A stretch of DNA of 64,000 nucleotides from Agrocybe praecox (GCA_964017145.1 OZ024844.1:372001-436000); one strand, 5' to 3'. Positions 12,102 through 23,773 are shown, counted from the first letter of the stretch. Made by a program: numbers and translations. Notes: generated by a model not told the origin, from the sequence alone.

Positions 12102-12151
12102 ACTTGACAGGCTCCGCCGGATTCGGACTTGACAAGCATTTGTCCGCCGTG
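12102..12151 (-). repeat. Right terminal inverted repeat
   Basis: Inverted partner of 10973-11022. The outer 29 bases are identical. Confidence 0.7.
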
Positions 12152-12231
12152 TGATGCATGACTCTGTGGCACAGCGAAGTGCGTCCAAATTGAGAACTGT
12201 GGGAGATTTCACACTTTACTTCCAACGTCCA

Positions 12232-12729
12232 TCATCTTTTCTGTTCCTCGACACTACTGTTCTCGTCGGTCAGTCCTTGAAAGTTTGGGCAATGAATTTG
12301 ATGTTCACGAGCCATGCCACGATCGGTAGAAGGGAAATATGAGATAATCATATCGTTCAAGTCCGAAGTTGAATTATTTCCTCGTGTCTTTTCATTGACG
12401 AAGATGAAATCTGTGGGTAAAGGGCTAGAGGTCATTTGACTGTGCGTTGAATTTTGTGTATATTTTCTTTCTACAAATTGAAAGTCGAACGGGCTCTCTT
12501 CATTTCCGATTGTTATCTTTGGCGCCTCACCCAGAAAAGCTCTTTCCGATTGAACTTCTTCCATCGTACCAACACTGTACTTTCGACGTTTCTTTGATGC
12601 ATTTTCATCGCAATGAAATCTCGTGATCGAAATCACAGCATTCACGAGTTGCATCGCCTCAAGTATGTAGGAAAACAATTTCTTGACTTTCTGGACGGTC
12701 AAATCGGCGCAAGACGTACCCGCAAGCAT
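12232..12729 (-). CDS. Hypothetical 165-aa protein
   Basis: A single open frame of 166 codons starting MLAGTSCADLTVQKVKKLF. It has a basic patch (KKRRK) that could act as a nuclear signal and a polar, probably disordered second half. I recognise no domain. It starts about 300 bp from the divergent tandem-G gene, so the two could share a promoter region. An antisense frame also stays open here, which weakens the call. It could be a real small gene, an exon of a longer one, or chance. Confidence 0.3.
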   Translation of the reverse strand: MLAGTSCADLTVQKVKKLFSYILEAMQLVNAVISITRFHCDENASKKRRKYSVGTMEEVQSERAFLGEAPKITIGNEESPFDFQFVERKYTQNSTHSQMTSSPLPTDFIFVNEKTRGNNSTSDLNDMIISYFPSTDRGMAREHQIHCPNFQGLTDENSSVEEQKR

Positions 12730-13030
12730 GCTCTGAAAATATTTTCCAACGCTCTATACAGTCTGGCTGGCATACTACGCCTAAGCATTTCATCCTATCG
12801 ACATTCGCTCACAGCTATGGTTCTACTTTCTTTATGTCACAATATGTCTTTTTGGGGTTTTCCCCACCACTTCTTATTTTCAACTTCTGGTCATGCAACC
12901 AAATCGCATAGCACATGTTGTCAAAGCATGGTGATGGAGGCGATGCGGTCATATAAGCCTTTGACCTATACAAGCTCTAATCACTGACGAACTACTGTGT
13001 TGACTTGCTCCTTCGATTTCTCTGAATACG

Positions 13031-16000
13031 ATGTCATCGCATTCGAATGATACCACCTCAATGCTCATGGAGGTGGGAGCTATTTGTTTGAAAGGTCTTC
13101 CTCGTCATTATTCTCATTTTTTCTACCATGAACAGGGGCAACCTCGATTGATGGGGAGAGTCCCATACCCACTCCAGCAACAAAGTTCTCCCCCAAGTCA
13201 TCAAGAAGTTAGTGACCGCAGACTCTCTGCACCTACGGCCACTAGCGGCCTCGCTCCAAATTCCAGTTCCCTTCCTAGAGAACAAGTCCCCAGCACTAGG
13301 CTTTCCACTGCTGTCCCAGGTATATCCAGCCACTTTCAAGGGGCTCAAAATGCGACTGTCCATGGGGGACACTTTCTTAACACCCATGGTCACCACACAA
13401 ACATCATAGTCAATCTCCCTGGTTAGTTATTGTCGATTTTATGAGATCGCCTGCTCGATATTCATTTGCTGTGTAGAGATGGCTCGAGACGGTGAAGACA
13501 CTGGTCGACGAGAATCGAACAGAGATAACGGGGATCGTGCAGCCATTTTTGACGAGATGGGAGAGCAACACAGACAGACACTTATGGAGCTCCCGGTACA
13601 AAGCAGTAATAAAGTCTACGAACGTCATTTGCTGCTGAAAGAACACGGATTTCCTTTGTGGATACCCGAACCGAGCAAGAACCTCTCGATGCCATACCGA
13701 AGACAAGGTATCAGCATTGGCGACGTGGGTATCATCACACCACGAGGCAGCTTTTCGTTTCTCTTCAATATCTGTCTACCCGCGAATGATCCTATCAACA
13801 TCGCGGCACCAGAAGATTTTTCTCCTATATATTCCTCGATACCTTCCTTCGATATTGATACGGACACAGAATTCACGTCAGGCAGCTTTCTGGCAAGCCA
13901 TTCCGTTGTAAAATCAGGACGCGAATCCGACAAGTATGTGTTTCTAGCTAATACTGTTATCAGATCCTCATGTCAAGTGTACGCTACAGTGCAGCGATGT
14001 CCTTCGAATCTCAGTCATTAGAGGGTGCGCTACTAGTCATGCCCGAGGGCGCGGTGGCATATGACCTTCTAAATGTCAGTGGATTCCGGAATTACGCATC
14101 CGCCAATATTGAAAGCTGGTATCGCTATGTTAATGGTCCTCGAGGCCGGGAGGCCGGGAATGGCGACATACGTCTTGTCATAGGGTGCCATAAAAGCACT
14201 TCGTGGGGCATGGCCGCAATGTCAAACGTCTCACAGGAAATGAAACATAGCCTCAAGCTAGTATCCAAAAAGAAGCCCAGCACATCTTCTCAGTCGACAG
14301 AATACACGTGGGAATGCTCTGGGGCGGTTCAAAGTCGGGCAGGCCCAGATGCAAACGATGTAGAACAATTGAGAGCAGGTGATTCTGCTTCCAGTTCAAA
14401 GTACCAGAATCAGTGTCTTTTTATCCGAACCATGAATATCACTCTATCGGATGCACAATGGGAGAAGGTCAACCGTGACCTCGGGTTGGTCCATTCCCCC
14501 AACGACGACACCACGGAGACAAGAACATCGAAGAATCAGGGTCAAAATTCGTCCCAAATTGGGTCAAAGACTTCGGATGCAAGATATAGGGGATCTCGCA
14601 TTCCTGTCAGACGACGCGCAGAGCTTCCAAAAAGTGAGCACGCGTTATCACTCCCAGAAGGTACTGAAACTTCCTTGAGCCCTCCGCTCGTTCATGTACG
14701 TAGTAACCAATTACCAATCTTGTTATCTTGAGTTCTGACACCCCGGTTTACCTGTAGCCATTTCATCCTGCGGACGAGTTAAATCGATTACTTCTCAAGC
14801 AAGTAGGTGATTTTGTTGTTTTACGACTGTGTACAGCAAGGCCATTATTAAAAATATCTTTCGCTAGAATCCAACGGCACGCATAGTTGTTACGGAAGAC
14901 AAAGACTGGTATACAGCAATCGACAAGGTATGTAGGATATCATATCTAAACATTGCAAAAGCAAATAAATGCGTTCAAGAACACCGATCATTTTCCGCCA
15001 GCTGATGAACTTTGTCCGCGAGTATTGGAGCGCTGTGTTGTTAGATACGAGAATGATGGTACTATCTTCTTGGAATCAACACAATCCCCAAAATCAAGTT
15101 TACGCCTCGCTGCGGACGGCAAGATAGGTTATGGTGGGTGTGATAACCAATTTCATCGTTCCATTGATATCTAGTTTTTTTGTCCATTAGCTGGTCCAGG
15201 GCCGGTATCTCAGTCAATGAAAATATCGAGTCCCCACGATATGAAATTGGAGGACCTCAGAAGTGACGATATTGTTCTGATGTAAGAAATATATCTCGCT
15301 CTCCAACAAGTGGACGTTTCATTTTTTCTCTCTAGATGTATCGGCTTCACTGGAACTGGTAAAAGCACGGTGAGAGACCACGCGCAACTAGCAGCTTTAC
15401 CGAACCTTGATAAGCGAATGACAGTTCATCAACCATTTGTGCAACGAACAAGGGGTTGTCTATGGTTCAAACCTGGCCCCCACAACTCGTGTGATCGAAT
15501 TTGTCAGAATTCAAAACCATCCAGTTTATCAAGACCGCATAGTAATTGTTGACACCCCGGGGTTCAGTTGCACGGAAGAAACTGACATGGAAACTCTGGG
15601 AATAATTAGCGAGTGGTTACAGAAAATGCGAGTTTCTTTCCCTCTCTTTTGGGCCTAATTGAATAATATAATGCACTGTTTAGCTATTCGAAAGGCATCT
15701 TATTGCGTGGTATTTTGTATGTGCATCGAATTAGCGATAACCGCATGTCGGGTACCCAACATCGAGTACTGGGTATGTTTCGAGAGTTATGCGGCATCGA
15801 CGCTGCGAAAAATGTCGTGTTTGTTACGACGATGTGGGACGATGTTACAATGAAATTTGCGGAGAAGAACGAGGAAGATCTGGAACGCCGCTACTGGCGC
15901 TGGATGATCGACTGTGGGGCATCGACCAGGCGATTTTGGAACACTTCGCAGTCTGCTTTGGATGTGGTAAATTACTTCCTCGAATCGCACACCGCACCTG

Positions 16001-17195
16001 CGGTGCCTCTCAAAATCCAGCGAGAAGTAAGCGATTTAAAGCAACCATTAGAGGAAACTAGCGCTGCTAAAGCGCTGCATCTACGACCAAAAGTTGCTGT
16101 CCTGTAAGCTTTATTGTTTGACCATCTTGTAATTGTCTAATGTATATATTCAAGTTTGTTAGGGCTGACTGGAGCTGGGAAAAGCACAGTTCGTTTTCCC
16201 GCTCGCTTTATGTGCTTTAACCTTACTTCCAAACAATTTAGTTTATTAATGCTGCAAGAGGCAAACAGGATGCGGAGGTCAACAACAGTTTGACTTCAAC
16301 GGATCTCAATATTGGAGAATTCTTTGTTGACCACCCGAACGACTTCACAACACTTGTCCTTATCGACGCTCCTGGAATCAATAATCTGATCGTGACGGAC
16401 AAACATCTTAGAACAATCATTGACCGGCTGAACCACCCGTAAGCTTTTTTACTGTGACTATCGTCTGCCATGGCCTCTTAATATCACATTCCAAGGATGT
16501 TCAAAGACGTTTCTTTTGGTGGAATCCTTTATCTTCGTGATGTCACGCAAGAATCGAAGGAAACCTCCATTCTGAAGCTTTTGTTGAGTTCAAGTTTTTC
16601 CAACCACTTACTCATGGCCACCACGAAAGGGGATACAACCACCATGGAAGAGGGCACGGCCATGAACACAGCCACCCTGAAAGTGGACACGGCCAGGAAC
16701 GACGCGATACGAAGGGTCTTAGAACGTGACGATGCACTCGAAAGTCGGATGTGGAAGCAAAGTGTGGACAAGGGCGACCATTTTGACGGCACTCAATCTT
16801 CGGCTTGGAAACTCATCGATCTTCTGCACGATCGCGAGCCTCTTGAGCTTGATGTTGCCATTCAGGAGTTGCAAAAAATTCATGATCTCCTGCACTTGCC
16901 AGAACCTGGTAATCTCCTCCCCGTGCCGATCGAGAGGAATTTATCCGTTTATTTTTTTTTAATTTGTTTATTTTCTCTTTCTTCTCTTTCTTCTTCTCCT
17001 TCTCCTTTTTCTTCTTTTTCTTTTTCTTTTTCTTCTTTTTCTTTTTGTCTTTCTTTTTCTTCTCATTATGTTTCTTCTTGTTATTATTATGTTTCTTATG
17101 TTTTTTATTTTTGTTTCTTATTTTCTTTTCTTTGCTTCTTTCTGTCGAGCTCCAAGTTGTTTCGCAGGGCCACTGCTACACATACAAGTCTTTAA
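13031..17195 (+). CDS. Fusion of an Agaricomycete N-terminal module with two tandem G domains (about 1173 aa)
   Basis: Thirteen exons join in frame: 13031-13421, 13477-13933, 13978-14695, 14758-14802, 14868-14927, 14962-15133, 15191-15281, 15336-15369, 15425-15627, 15684-16103, 16155-16188, 16242-16438 and 16496-17195. The N-terminal third carries phrases I know from many uncharacterised Agaricomycete proteins: FQGAQNATVHGGHF, LWIPEPSKNL, ISIGDVGIITPRG, MPEGAVAYDLLN, and WYRYVNGPRGREAGNGD with GCHKSTSWGM. Two G domains follow. The first has GFTGTGKST, VDTPGF and VTTMWD. The second has GLTGAGKST, IDAPGI and a degenerate ATTKGD. Each Walker A is on its own 34-nt exon. The intron after exon 9 needs a GC donor (GCGAGT). 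The last 85 or so residues come from a pyrimidine-rich tract and are Ser/Phe/Leu-rich. A further 63-nt intron (13073-13135) is possible. Function unknown. Confidence 0.8.
16940..17140 (+). repeat. Pyrimidine-rich microsatellite tract
   Basis: About 200 bases almost entirely C and T on the plus strand, made of TTC/TCC/TTT-like units. It lies inside the last exon of the tandem-G gene and stays open in at least two frames, encoding Ser, Phe and Leu. It has no internal order beyond base bias. Confidence 0.75.
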
Positions 17196-17530
17196 TTATT
17201 ATTGTTTGTTTTTCTTCTTATGTTGTGCCTACATACTTACACAAAAATAAACAGGGATATGTTTTTTTCTTTCAGAGATATGCGACAAGAAAAACAAGAA
17301 AAACATTAACAAAAAAACCACATAGGATATTGTATATGTACCTAATAATAGTGTAGTAGCAAAGGTGACATAATAGCCTTAATGTACGTGCTTAGTGGAG
17401 TCGGCCCATATATACATTCATCCACATATGATACGAATCAGCTGATCCACTTACAAATTAATGTATTGTACAGCCCAGCTGACTCCGCTGGCATATATGG
17501 CAAGAAGTCTGGGAATTCCACAGCCTATAC

Positions 17531-18346
17531 CCCGGGGAGTTCAACTTTTCAGGTCACCTGAAAACTACCAAGAAATCCTGGTTTTAGTTTATAAACTAAG
17601 TCACTTATAAATTATGTAGGATAATCAAAATTTTGGGACATCATATATACTAATTAAAACCTAAGTATTTGTTCAAATTTTTCGTCACCATGTAAACCTC
17701 ATCCGAAATGGGATGTTCAGTCAGGCCAAAATTACAAAAAACAATAGAAGTTTTAGTTAATTTCTAGGTACTCCAAAAATATAGACTATATGCATTCCAA
17801 AAACCGGAACAAAAATTATGTTTTCAACAATAACTTCAAACAGTTGAATACATCAAATATCAGACAAATTTTCGGCATGTCTGTAACTATAGCTAAAAAG
17901 AGAGATATCAGCAAGACTGAAACCATGAAAACCTATTCAATTAATTGTTTTCAGACAATCAAAAACTCTGAGCTTCTGTCACATTTTCAATTGTGCCCAA
18001 ATTAAACACAATAGTCAAAAATTCAGACTACAAAAAAGTGAAGGAAAAAATTAAAGTTCTGTATGAGCCTTGCATCACATTAATATTATATGTTTCTGTC
18101 TTTCTTTCACGGGATCCAAAATCTCCATATTTATCTCTAATTTTTTTCGCACCAGAAACAATAATATCATTCAGGTTTTCATGTGGTACAAAATTACAAA
18201 TGAAACTTTTAATTTCAGTGGACCTTTGGTTTATTGCTAAACCTTTGATTTCACATATGTTTTTTGTGGGCCCTAAATTTTGCACTAAACCTGTGTTTTT
18301 TTGGAAATTTTTGTGTGACCCAAAAAGTTGAATTCCCTGGGGTGCT
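17531..18346. repeat. Inverted-repeat element, about 0.8 kb
   Basis: The left end (ACCCCGGGGAGTTCAACTTTT near 17531) and the right end (near 18325-18346) are inverted, imperfect copies of each other. A third, direct copy of the left end starts near 18752 (CCCCAGGAAGTTGATGTTTTC). No open frame of note lies inside. This looks like a small non-autonomous element that was copied or broken. Confidence 0.5.
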
Positions 18347-19470
18347 AGTATATTATGAGCTCGGAATGTCTGTACTTGATATAATGCATGTTTGGCATTT
18401 GCAGACTATAATGAATTTTGATTATAGAGCCTATCCTAACCTTACTTGTGTGTTCAGATAGACCAATAAAGGCCTAACAGTCCTGTTACTTTGCAATAAT
18501 TTGTGGAAATGCCACACAAAATAATTCACTAATGTACATCAGGAAAATTACCTAGAATCTCAGAGCTACTTAAATGTCTCTCGGAGTCTCCAGAACATTC
18601 AAACCAATTAAAGCACCAGAGATCTCTAAGTGACTCTTGAGTGACTCTAGGAGCAAGGTTATTTTTAAAATAGTTTGCTCTTGTGACTCTTTGCTGATGT
18701 GTCTCATTTTCCAACTCTTTGACTATTGATTGACTCAAAGATGGATTGCACCCCAGGAAGTTGATGTTTTCAGGTCACCTTAAAACCCTGGAGAAAAACC
18801 CAGTTTTAGTATGAACTAAAAGGCCCATGGAAAACATGTACAAAATTCAGGAGTTTTTTATGACCTAAAAGACAACCAAAAATAGGAATTTTGATAGTAG
18901 TTTGGTATCCCATGAAAGCATGGCTGATGTTCTTATTTTCGGTAAGGACAAAAACCAAGAAGAATATTGACGTTTCGGGCTTGCTGAAAGAAAGACAATA
19001 AATTTAACATTATTGTGGTCCAAAACTTAGGACTAACACGTAGTCTTTTTTGAAGTTTTCTCACAGCCTGAATTCTTGACTATTGTGTTTATTTTCGGCA
19101 CAAATAAAGGTGTGACCGAATCTCTGAGTTTTTGATTATCTGAAAACAATTAACTCAATTGGTTTTTGTGTTTTCAGATGCGCTGATATCTCTATTTTCA
19201 GCAAAAGCTACAGACGAGCCGAAAACACAGCAGATAACTAATATATTTGACCGTCCGAAGCTATTGTTGACAACCTAAGTTTCGTTCCAGTTTTCCAAAT
19301 GAATGAAACCTCTGTTCTCATTCTACCTAAAAATTAATCCAAAACTTCTATATTTGGTTGAGATTTCGGTCTGACCTAACATCATATTTTGGGCCATGTT
19401 TATGGTGTGACACAAATTATGAACGAATACCTAGTTTTTATTTATCTCATCTAGTGTCCCAAAATTTGTA
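17630..19470. repeat. Long imperfect inverted arms
   Basis: 17630-18040 and about 19060-19470 are inverted, diverged copies of each other. For example GAGTTTTTGATTATCTGAAA near 19120 matches the reverse complement near 17955. Together with the shorter ends at 17531, 18346 and 18752 they suggest nested insertions of one AT-rich repeat family. No gene lies between the arms. Confidence 0.5.
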
Positions 19471-21559
19471 CAGTTGCGGATAATCAAAGTCATCCAATTT
19501 GGTAACTCTGCAACGAGAGTTTTTTTAGGACAAAGTAATTATATTTTCGGGACCAGATTTTCAAATAGAACCTAAAAACAGTACTTTCATAATATTCCCA
19601 CAATGTTTTTGTCGCACCAAAATTTTTGGCCATTTGAATGATACTTTTCGGAGTTATTGGAAGCAAAATATTGGCAGTCCGGCCCCGCTATCTTATCAAG
19701 ACTTCTCGGCTGCCCTCTCAAGGTTCGTCATTGCTCTCTCCAAGGCTGTTCTGTGCCGTTTTTGTTGTTTTACTGCCCATGCAGCCGCAGGACTCGGACC
19801 TGTCAAACCTTTTCTCTAGGCAGCCATAAACCTTTTATAAATTGCTGGATAAATCATAACATCCGTAGGACTAGTGTTGCCGCAGTCCGGTTCTGTCTGG
19901 TTTTTTGGCTGCGTTTGGTGAACGCCGAACGGAACTGCCCGTCCGGTTCTGTGACTTTGCTGAGCGCTGAACGTAGTGTTCGGTTCGCGTTCGGACACAT
20001 TTCGAACGCTAAATAGTTTTGGTTTACATTTTGAACATTTATGTAGTGATAAAAGCAGTATATAGTGTATGGCAGTTTGCAAGTATTGTATTTAAACCAA
20101 GGACAGTAATATATATGCCAAAATTATAGGTTTTGTGAAATTTAGATGATGCTTTGGCATGCTCGGCAATGTAATGCCTCATCCAGATTTGCCACCTTCA
20201 TGTCAGTGACGGCAAAAATCACTTGATGTTGGCTTTTATGTATCGAAGACTGCATTATTCATGAAGAAATTTGTATTTTAAATGAATTTTACAGGTATTT
20301 TTCTACACATTTGGTTCTCACATGTAAAAATGTGAACACTGAACTGAACACCGTGGTGTTCCGTTCAAGAAAATCTGCCCTCTCTGAACCGGATCAATGT
20401 TCGGTCACGTCCGGTGTCAGCATAAGATCCTGTTTGTTGTCAAAAACATGATCACAGAAGATTGTTGAGAAGGAAGAATTCACCAAGCCCAAATATTCAG
20501 ATAGAGCCTATTGCTTCCAAGGCAACATAAACTTATAAATAGACACACATTATGAAACACATGATGAACGTGAAACATGTGGTTAATAAATCGCAGGAAC
20601 ATTATGAAACATGTAACACATCCATATAAAACATGTGTCAGTAACACTTATGGATACCATTACTAATGTATTACTAATGTATTACTAAGGCATTATGATT
20701 TACACTTATTAAACATAAAACATGAACTATGATGTAGGATAGAAAAACAGTATAAATATGTAGTAGATTTGAAAGAAGAATAACCATTCTACCTTTTCCC
20801 CATAACTTTACTGCTTTACAACTTCCTTTCAATAAGACTCTCAAGTACTATCATCAGGAAAATGACCATCATCCCCAAGTGTCCCTCAGGGCGTCCAAGG
20901 GCGTCCTAGGGAGCTAGGGCAGCCAGGGTCTCCATGGGACTCCTAGGTTACAGTCTTCCCTGAACTAAAACCTGAAACTGTCTTTAAGTTCTCCTTTTAT
21001 AGACATTATTTATTTATTTATTTATAAAGCCCTAAAGAACATATTTGTAATTTACGCTATTCAAAAGTAATATAGAGACTAAATCTAATTGAGATTTGAG
21101 TATAGACTACCAAACCATCTTCAAAGCCTTGAAGCGTTGTCAGTTTGATTGGTCAAACAATATGCTTTGATAAGCATTTGATTACAAAAAGAGTCGTTCA
21201 TTAACTTAAAAATAAATTGATTTAGAAAGAGTTCTTTTAAGACCTTATAAAATTATTAATGCTCAAAAGTGTTGTTATTGCCTTAGAATATAATTTATTC
21301 TCAAAAAGGTACTATATCATTAAATCTTGTTAATTAAGCTAAACAGTGTCTTTGTTGCCCTATGGTATAATACTTATAAAAGAGGATCTACATCACCAAA
21401 AATTACTTCATAACACAAAAAGCGCTTTCTGCTCCAAAAAAAGACATCAACACTTACAGTGCATATAAGAGTACCCAAAGCTGACCCAATCACAATAAGT
21501 AGCAAAAAATACCATAATTATATAGCATAGAAAAAAACATTGACGGAGAGTATAAATAT
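19471..21559. other. AT-rich gene-free stretch
   Basis: About 2.1 kb with no supportable gene. Around 19870-20000 and 20340-20420 there are recurring CGGTTC/GTTCGG words typical of old repeats. At 20855-20935 several copies of a CCTAGGG/CCAAGGGCGTCC-like word follow an ATCATCAGGAAAA phrase, resembling the sequence found in inverted orientation near 46885-46995. The last few hundred bases are AT-rich and form the 3' flank of the DUF6532 gene. Confidence 0.45.
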
Positions 21560-23611
21560 TTACATGGTACTAGCACCTGTCGTAGATCCAGTTGAATCAA
21601 ATTCATCTTGTTGATTCAAACTTGAAGGGCCTGTTATAGACATGTCCAAGGCGTTAGCAGAAGTAGAAGGGACAGTGGATCCTGTGGAAGTGGAGGCCTG
21701 TTTGCTCTGAGCAGCACGAGCGATAGCCCCTAATGCCATAAAATTGACTCCCTCAAAATCATCCTCAACGTTGTGAAGATCAGCTCCTGCCCGACTTTGG
21801 GAACTAATTAAAAACAGAACATTATCAGTATAGAATTATAATAAATGTAATACCGCTAGTACTTACTAAACGGTTTTAAAAAGCTCTTGCTGAAGGTAGT
21901 TTGCGTAGCCTGAATCCTGCGACTTTGTAACAAAATAATTCCAGGCTTCCATATGATGTTCGTATCTAGAATTGAGAGTTAATAAAGTCAAAATAGTGTT
22001 TAAAAAAAGAGAATCACTTAGCACGACAGTTGTCCTCACTGAATGGAATTTGAAGCTTGACCCCTGTAACCCATTGCTTTAAACAGTTTTCGATCTAAAA
22101 TATAATACTTCAATTAAAGCAAATGTCTTGGTATGAAGAAAAATACTTACGCATGTTATAACCAAAACAATAACAGGGGCTGGGATTTTCTGCTTCGCCA
22201 TCATGATGTTGTAGGCATTTAGATCAGACTTTGCCTTTCCTGTACAAAACCATTGCTGACGAATAGCTTCTGCAATTATTGGGTTTCCATAGGGTCGTAA
22301 GGTATCAACCTCCCTATTCTGTGAAATATAATGATATAAGACAACGACAAAAAAAAGCACAAAAAAAAAACAAAATATACTTCAAAATTAATACCTTCAA
22401 ATCTAAATCTACCTTTTTCCAGGAGCCAAGCGACATAAGCTGCACAGTCTTGAGCCTTTGAAAATTCGCCCGGAAGACCATAATGGCCAGTGATAAGGTT
22501 TTGAACTCGGTTGGCTAGAGTATTGGTCAGACTACCTCTGTCATAAATGGCCTAGTTATAATAAGAATAAATATTGAGATTTAGAAAAGATATAAGTAGA
22601 ACTTACATAGGTTATTAAACTATCGATGATATCCTGGTCATTACTTTGGATGAGGTCTTGGAGAATCTTTTTGAGAATAGGCGTTGAGGCTGCTTGTTTG
22701 AGAAGATCCATGTTAAACTTAGCTCTTTCAGCCGGGCCTTTAGGGGGATATGGCGTATCTGATTTAGGTATCATAAGAAAATGAATAAACATAAAAAAGT
22801 GTGGACCATACCTAGAGCAGCTTGTTGTCGAAAGTGTTTTTTGGCCATTATAGCCAAGGGTAAAACAGTATCGTTGAAGTCTTCTCTTTTGATTTTTCCA
22901 AACTTTCGGTTACCAGACTTCTTTTTTCTAGAAGAAATCTTTCGGCTGCCGGTATCAGTAGAAGACTGCCTAAAAATCTACAGAAGAGTAAGCTATATAT
23001 AATAGTAAAAGAAATATAAAAAACCAAACCCCATTCGAAGCGAACATTGCTTCATGACTTTGACTAAGCCTCCCTTCTTCTTCTTCATTCTCTTCATCGT
23101 CATCGTCGTTGTCTTCTTCTTCCTGACCATCCTCTGATGCATCAGACCCACCATTACCTTTGCTTGTGTCTTCTTCATGCTCTGGCTCTTCTGGAAGAAA
23201 AAGGTCTTCATCTTGGGCACCGCTCCCAAGGGTTTTTGCTAGGTGACGTTCATCCTCATCCAGATTACATGGGCGCTTAGCTCCAGGAGGACTGTTATCT
23301 TCATCTTGCGATGATTCGGCGGAGGATTCATTATCCCTAGCATCTTGATTCCTCTTGCGTATGTCTATCAAATTTGAGCATTGAAATTTAGTATAAAAAG
23401 AAAGAAAAAACACACCTTGCACTCTAAGTTGCTCTGCAGCTTTCTCAGCCTGTTTCTTCTGCTCCATCAAACCATTCAAAGCTATTTCCATATCTGGAGT
23501 AAAGTTGGACGACATTGGAGTATTTCCAGAACGTTTTCCTCCAGAAGTCGCCTTTTTCTTCTTGGCGTTGGCCTGCTTCTGTGTTGAAGCTCTCGTATTG
23601 GTGATTGGCAT
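21560..23611 (-). CDS. DUF6532-type protein (535 aa)
   Basis: Nine exons on the minus strand join in frame: 23416-23611, 23030-23364, 22812-22977, 22607-22758, 22381-22551, 22151-22318, 22018-22094, 21867-21965 and 21560-21803. The N-terminal half is basic (KKKKATSGGKRSG) and then strongly acidic (EEEDNDDDDEENEEEEG), which suggests a nuclear, chromatin-associated protein. The second half resembles DUF6532: an all-helical region with IIAEAIRQQWFCTGKA, KQKIPAPVIVLVITCIENCL and KYEHHMEAWNYFV. The C-terminus is Ser/Thr-rich. DUF6532 is a basidiomycete domain of unknown function, often seen near mobile elements as far as I know. The gene follows the Tet-like gene on the same strand, 162 bp away. 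Confidence 0.75.
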
Positions 23612-23773
23612 TCTGCAGGAAGTAGAAGTGATAAAATCAAAGAAGAAGGTTGAAGCAAGAGCAAAAGAGAAGGTAGAATATGAAACAGGAGCATAGACAT
23701 TAAGCGAGATATTAAACATAGAACAAACATTGTCAAACAAAAGCAAAGAAATATCACTATTAGCACTACATCA

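Larger units (their letters stand above)
10973..12151. mobile_element. Non-autonomous DNA transposon with terminal inverted repeats
   Basis: The left end (10973-11022) and the right end (12102-12151) are inverted copies matching at about 46 of 50 bases. The outer 29 bases are identical and begin CACGGCGGACAAATGC. TGA flanks both ends (…TGA|CACGG and CCGTG|TGA…), a possible 3-bp target duplication. The interior shows no transposase. Its open frames are short and unrecognised, so it would depend on an enzyme made elsewhere. It is inserted between two G-domain genes. The superfamily cannot be settled from the termini alone. Confidence 0.65.

Noticed and set aside
10973..12151. CRISPR-like or phage-like reading of the inverted repeats
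   Set aside because: Only two inverted copies occur, the context is eukaryotic with spliced genes, and no cas-like gene is present.
12613..12987. 124-codon plus-strand frame
   Set aside because: Antisense to the hypothetical gene at 12232-12729 and rich in Ser/His/Leu without a domain; probably a shadow.
20600..20720. Possible tRNA or structural RNA in the AT-rich repeat words
   Set aside because: No cloverleaf with conserved A and B boxes could be drawn; the repeats (ATTACTAATGT) are simple.
23058..23230. Lys/Met-rich frame near the acidic region
   Set aside because: Out of frame with the DUF6532 exon; it is the shadow of the acidic run.
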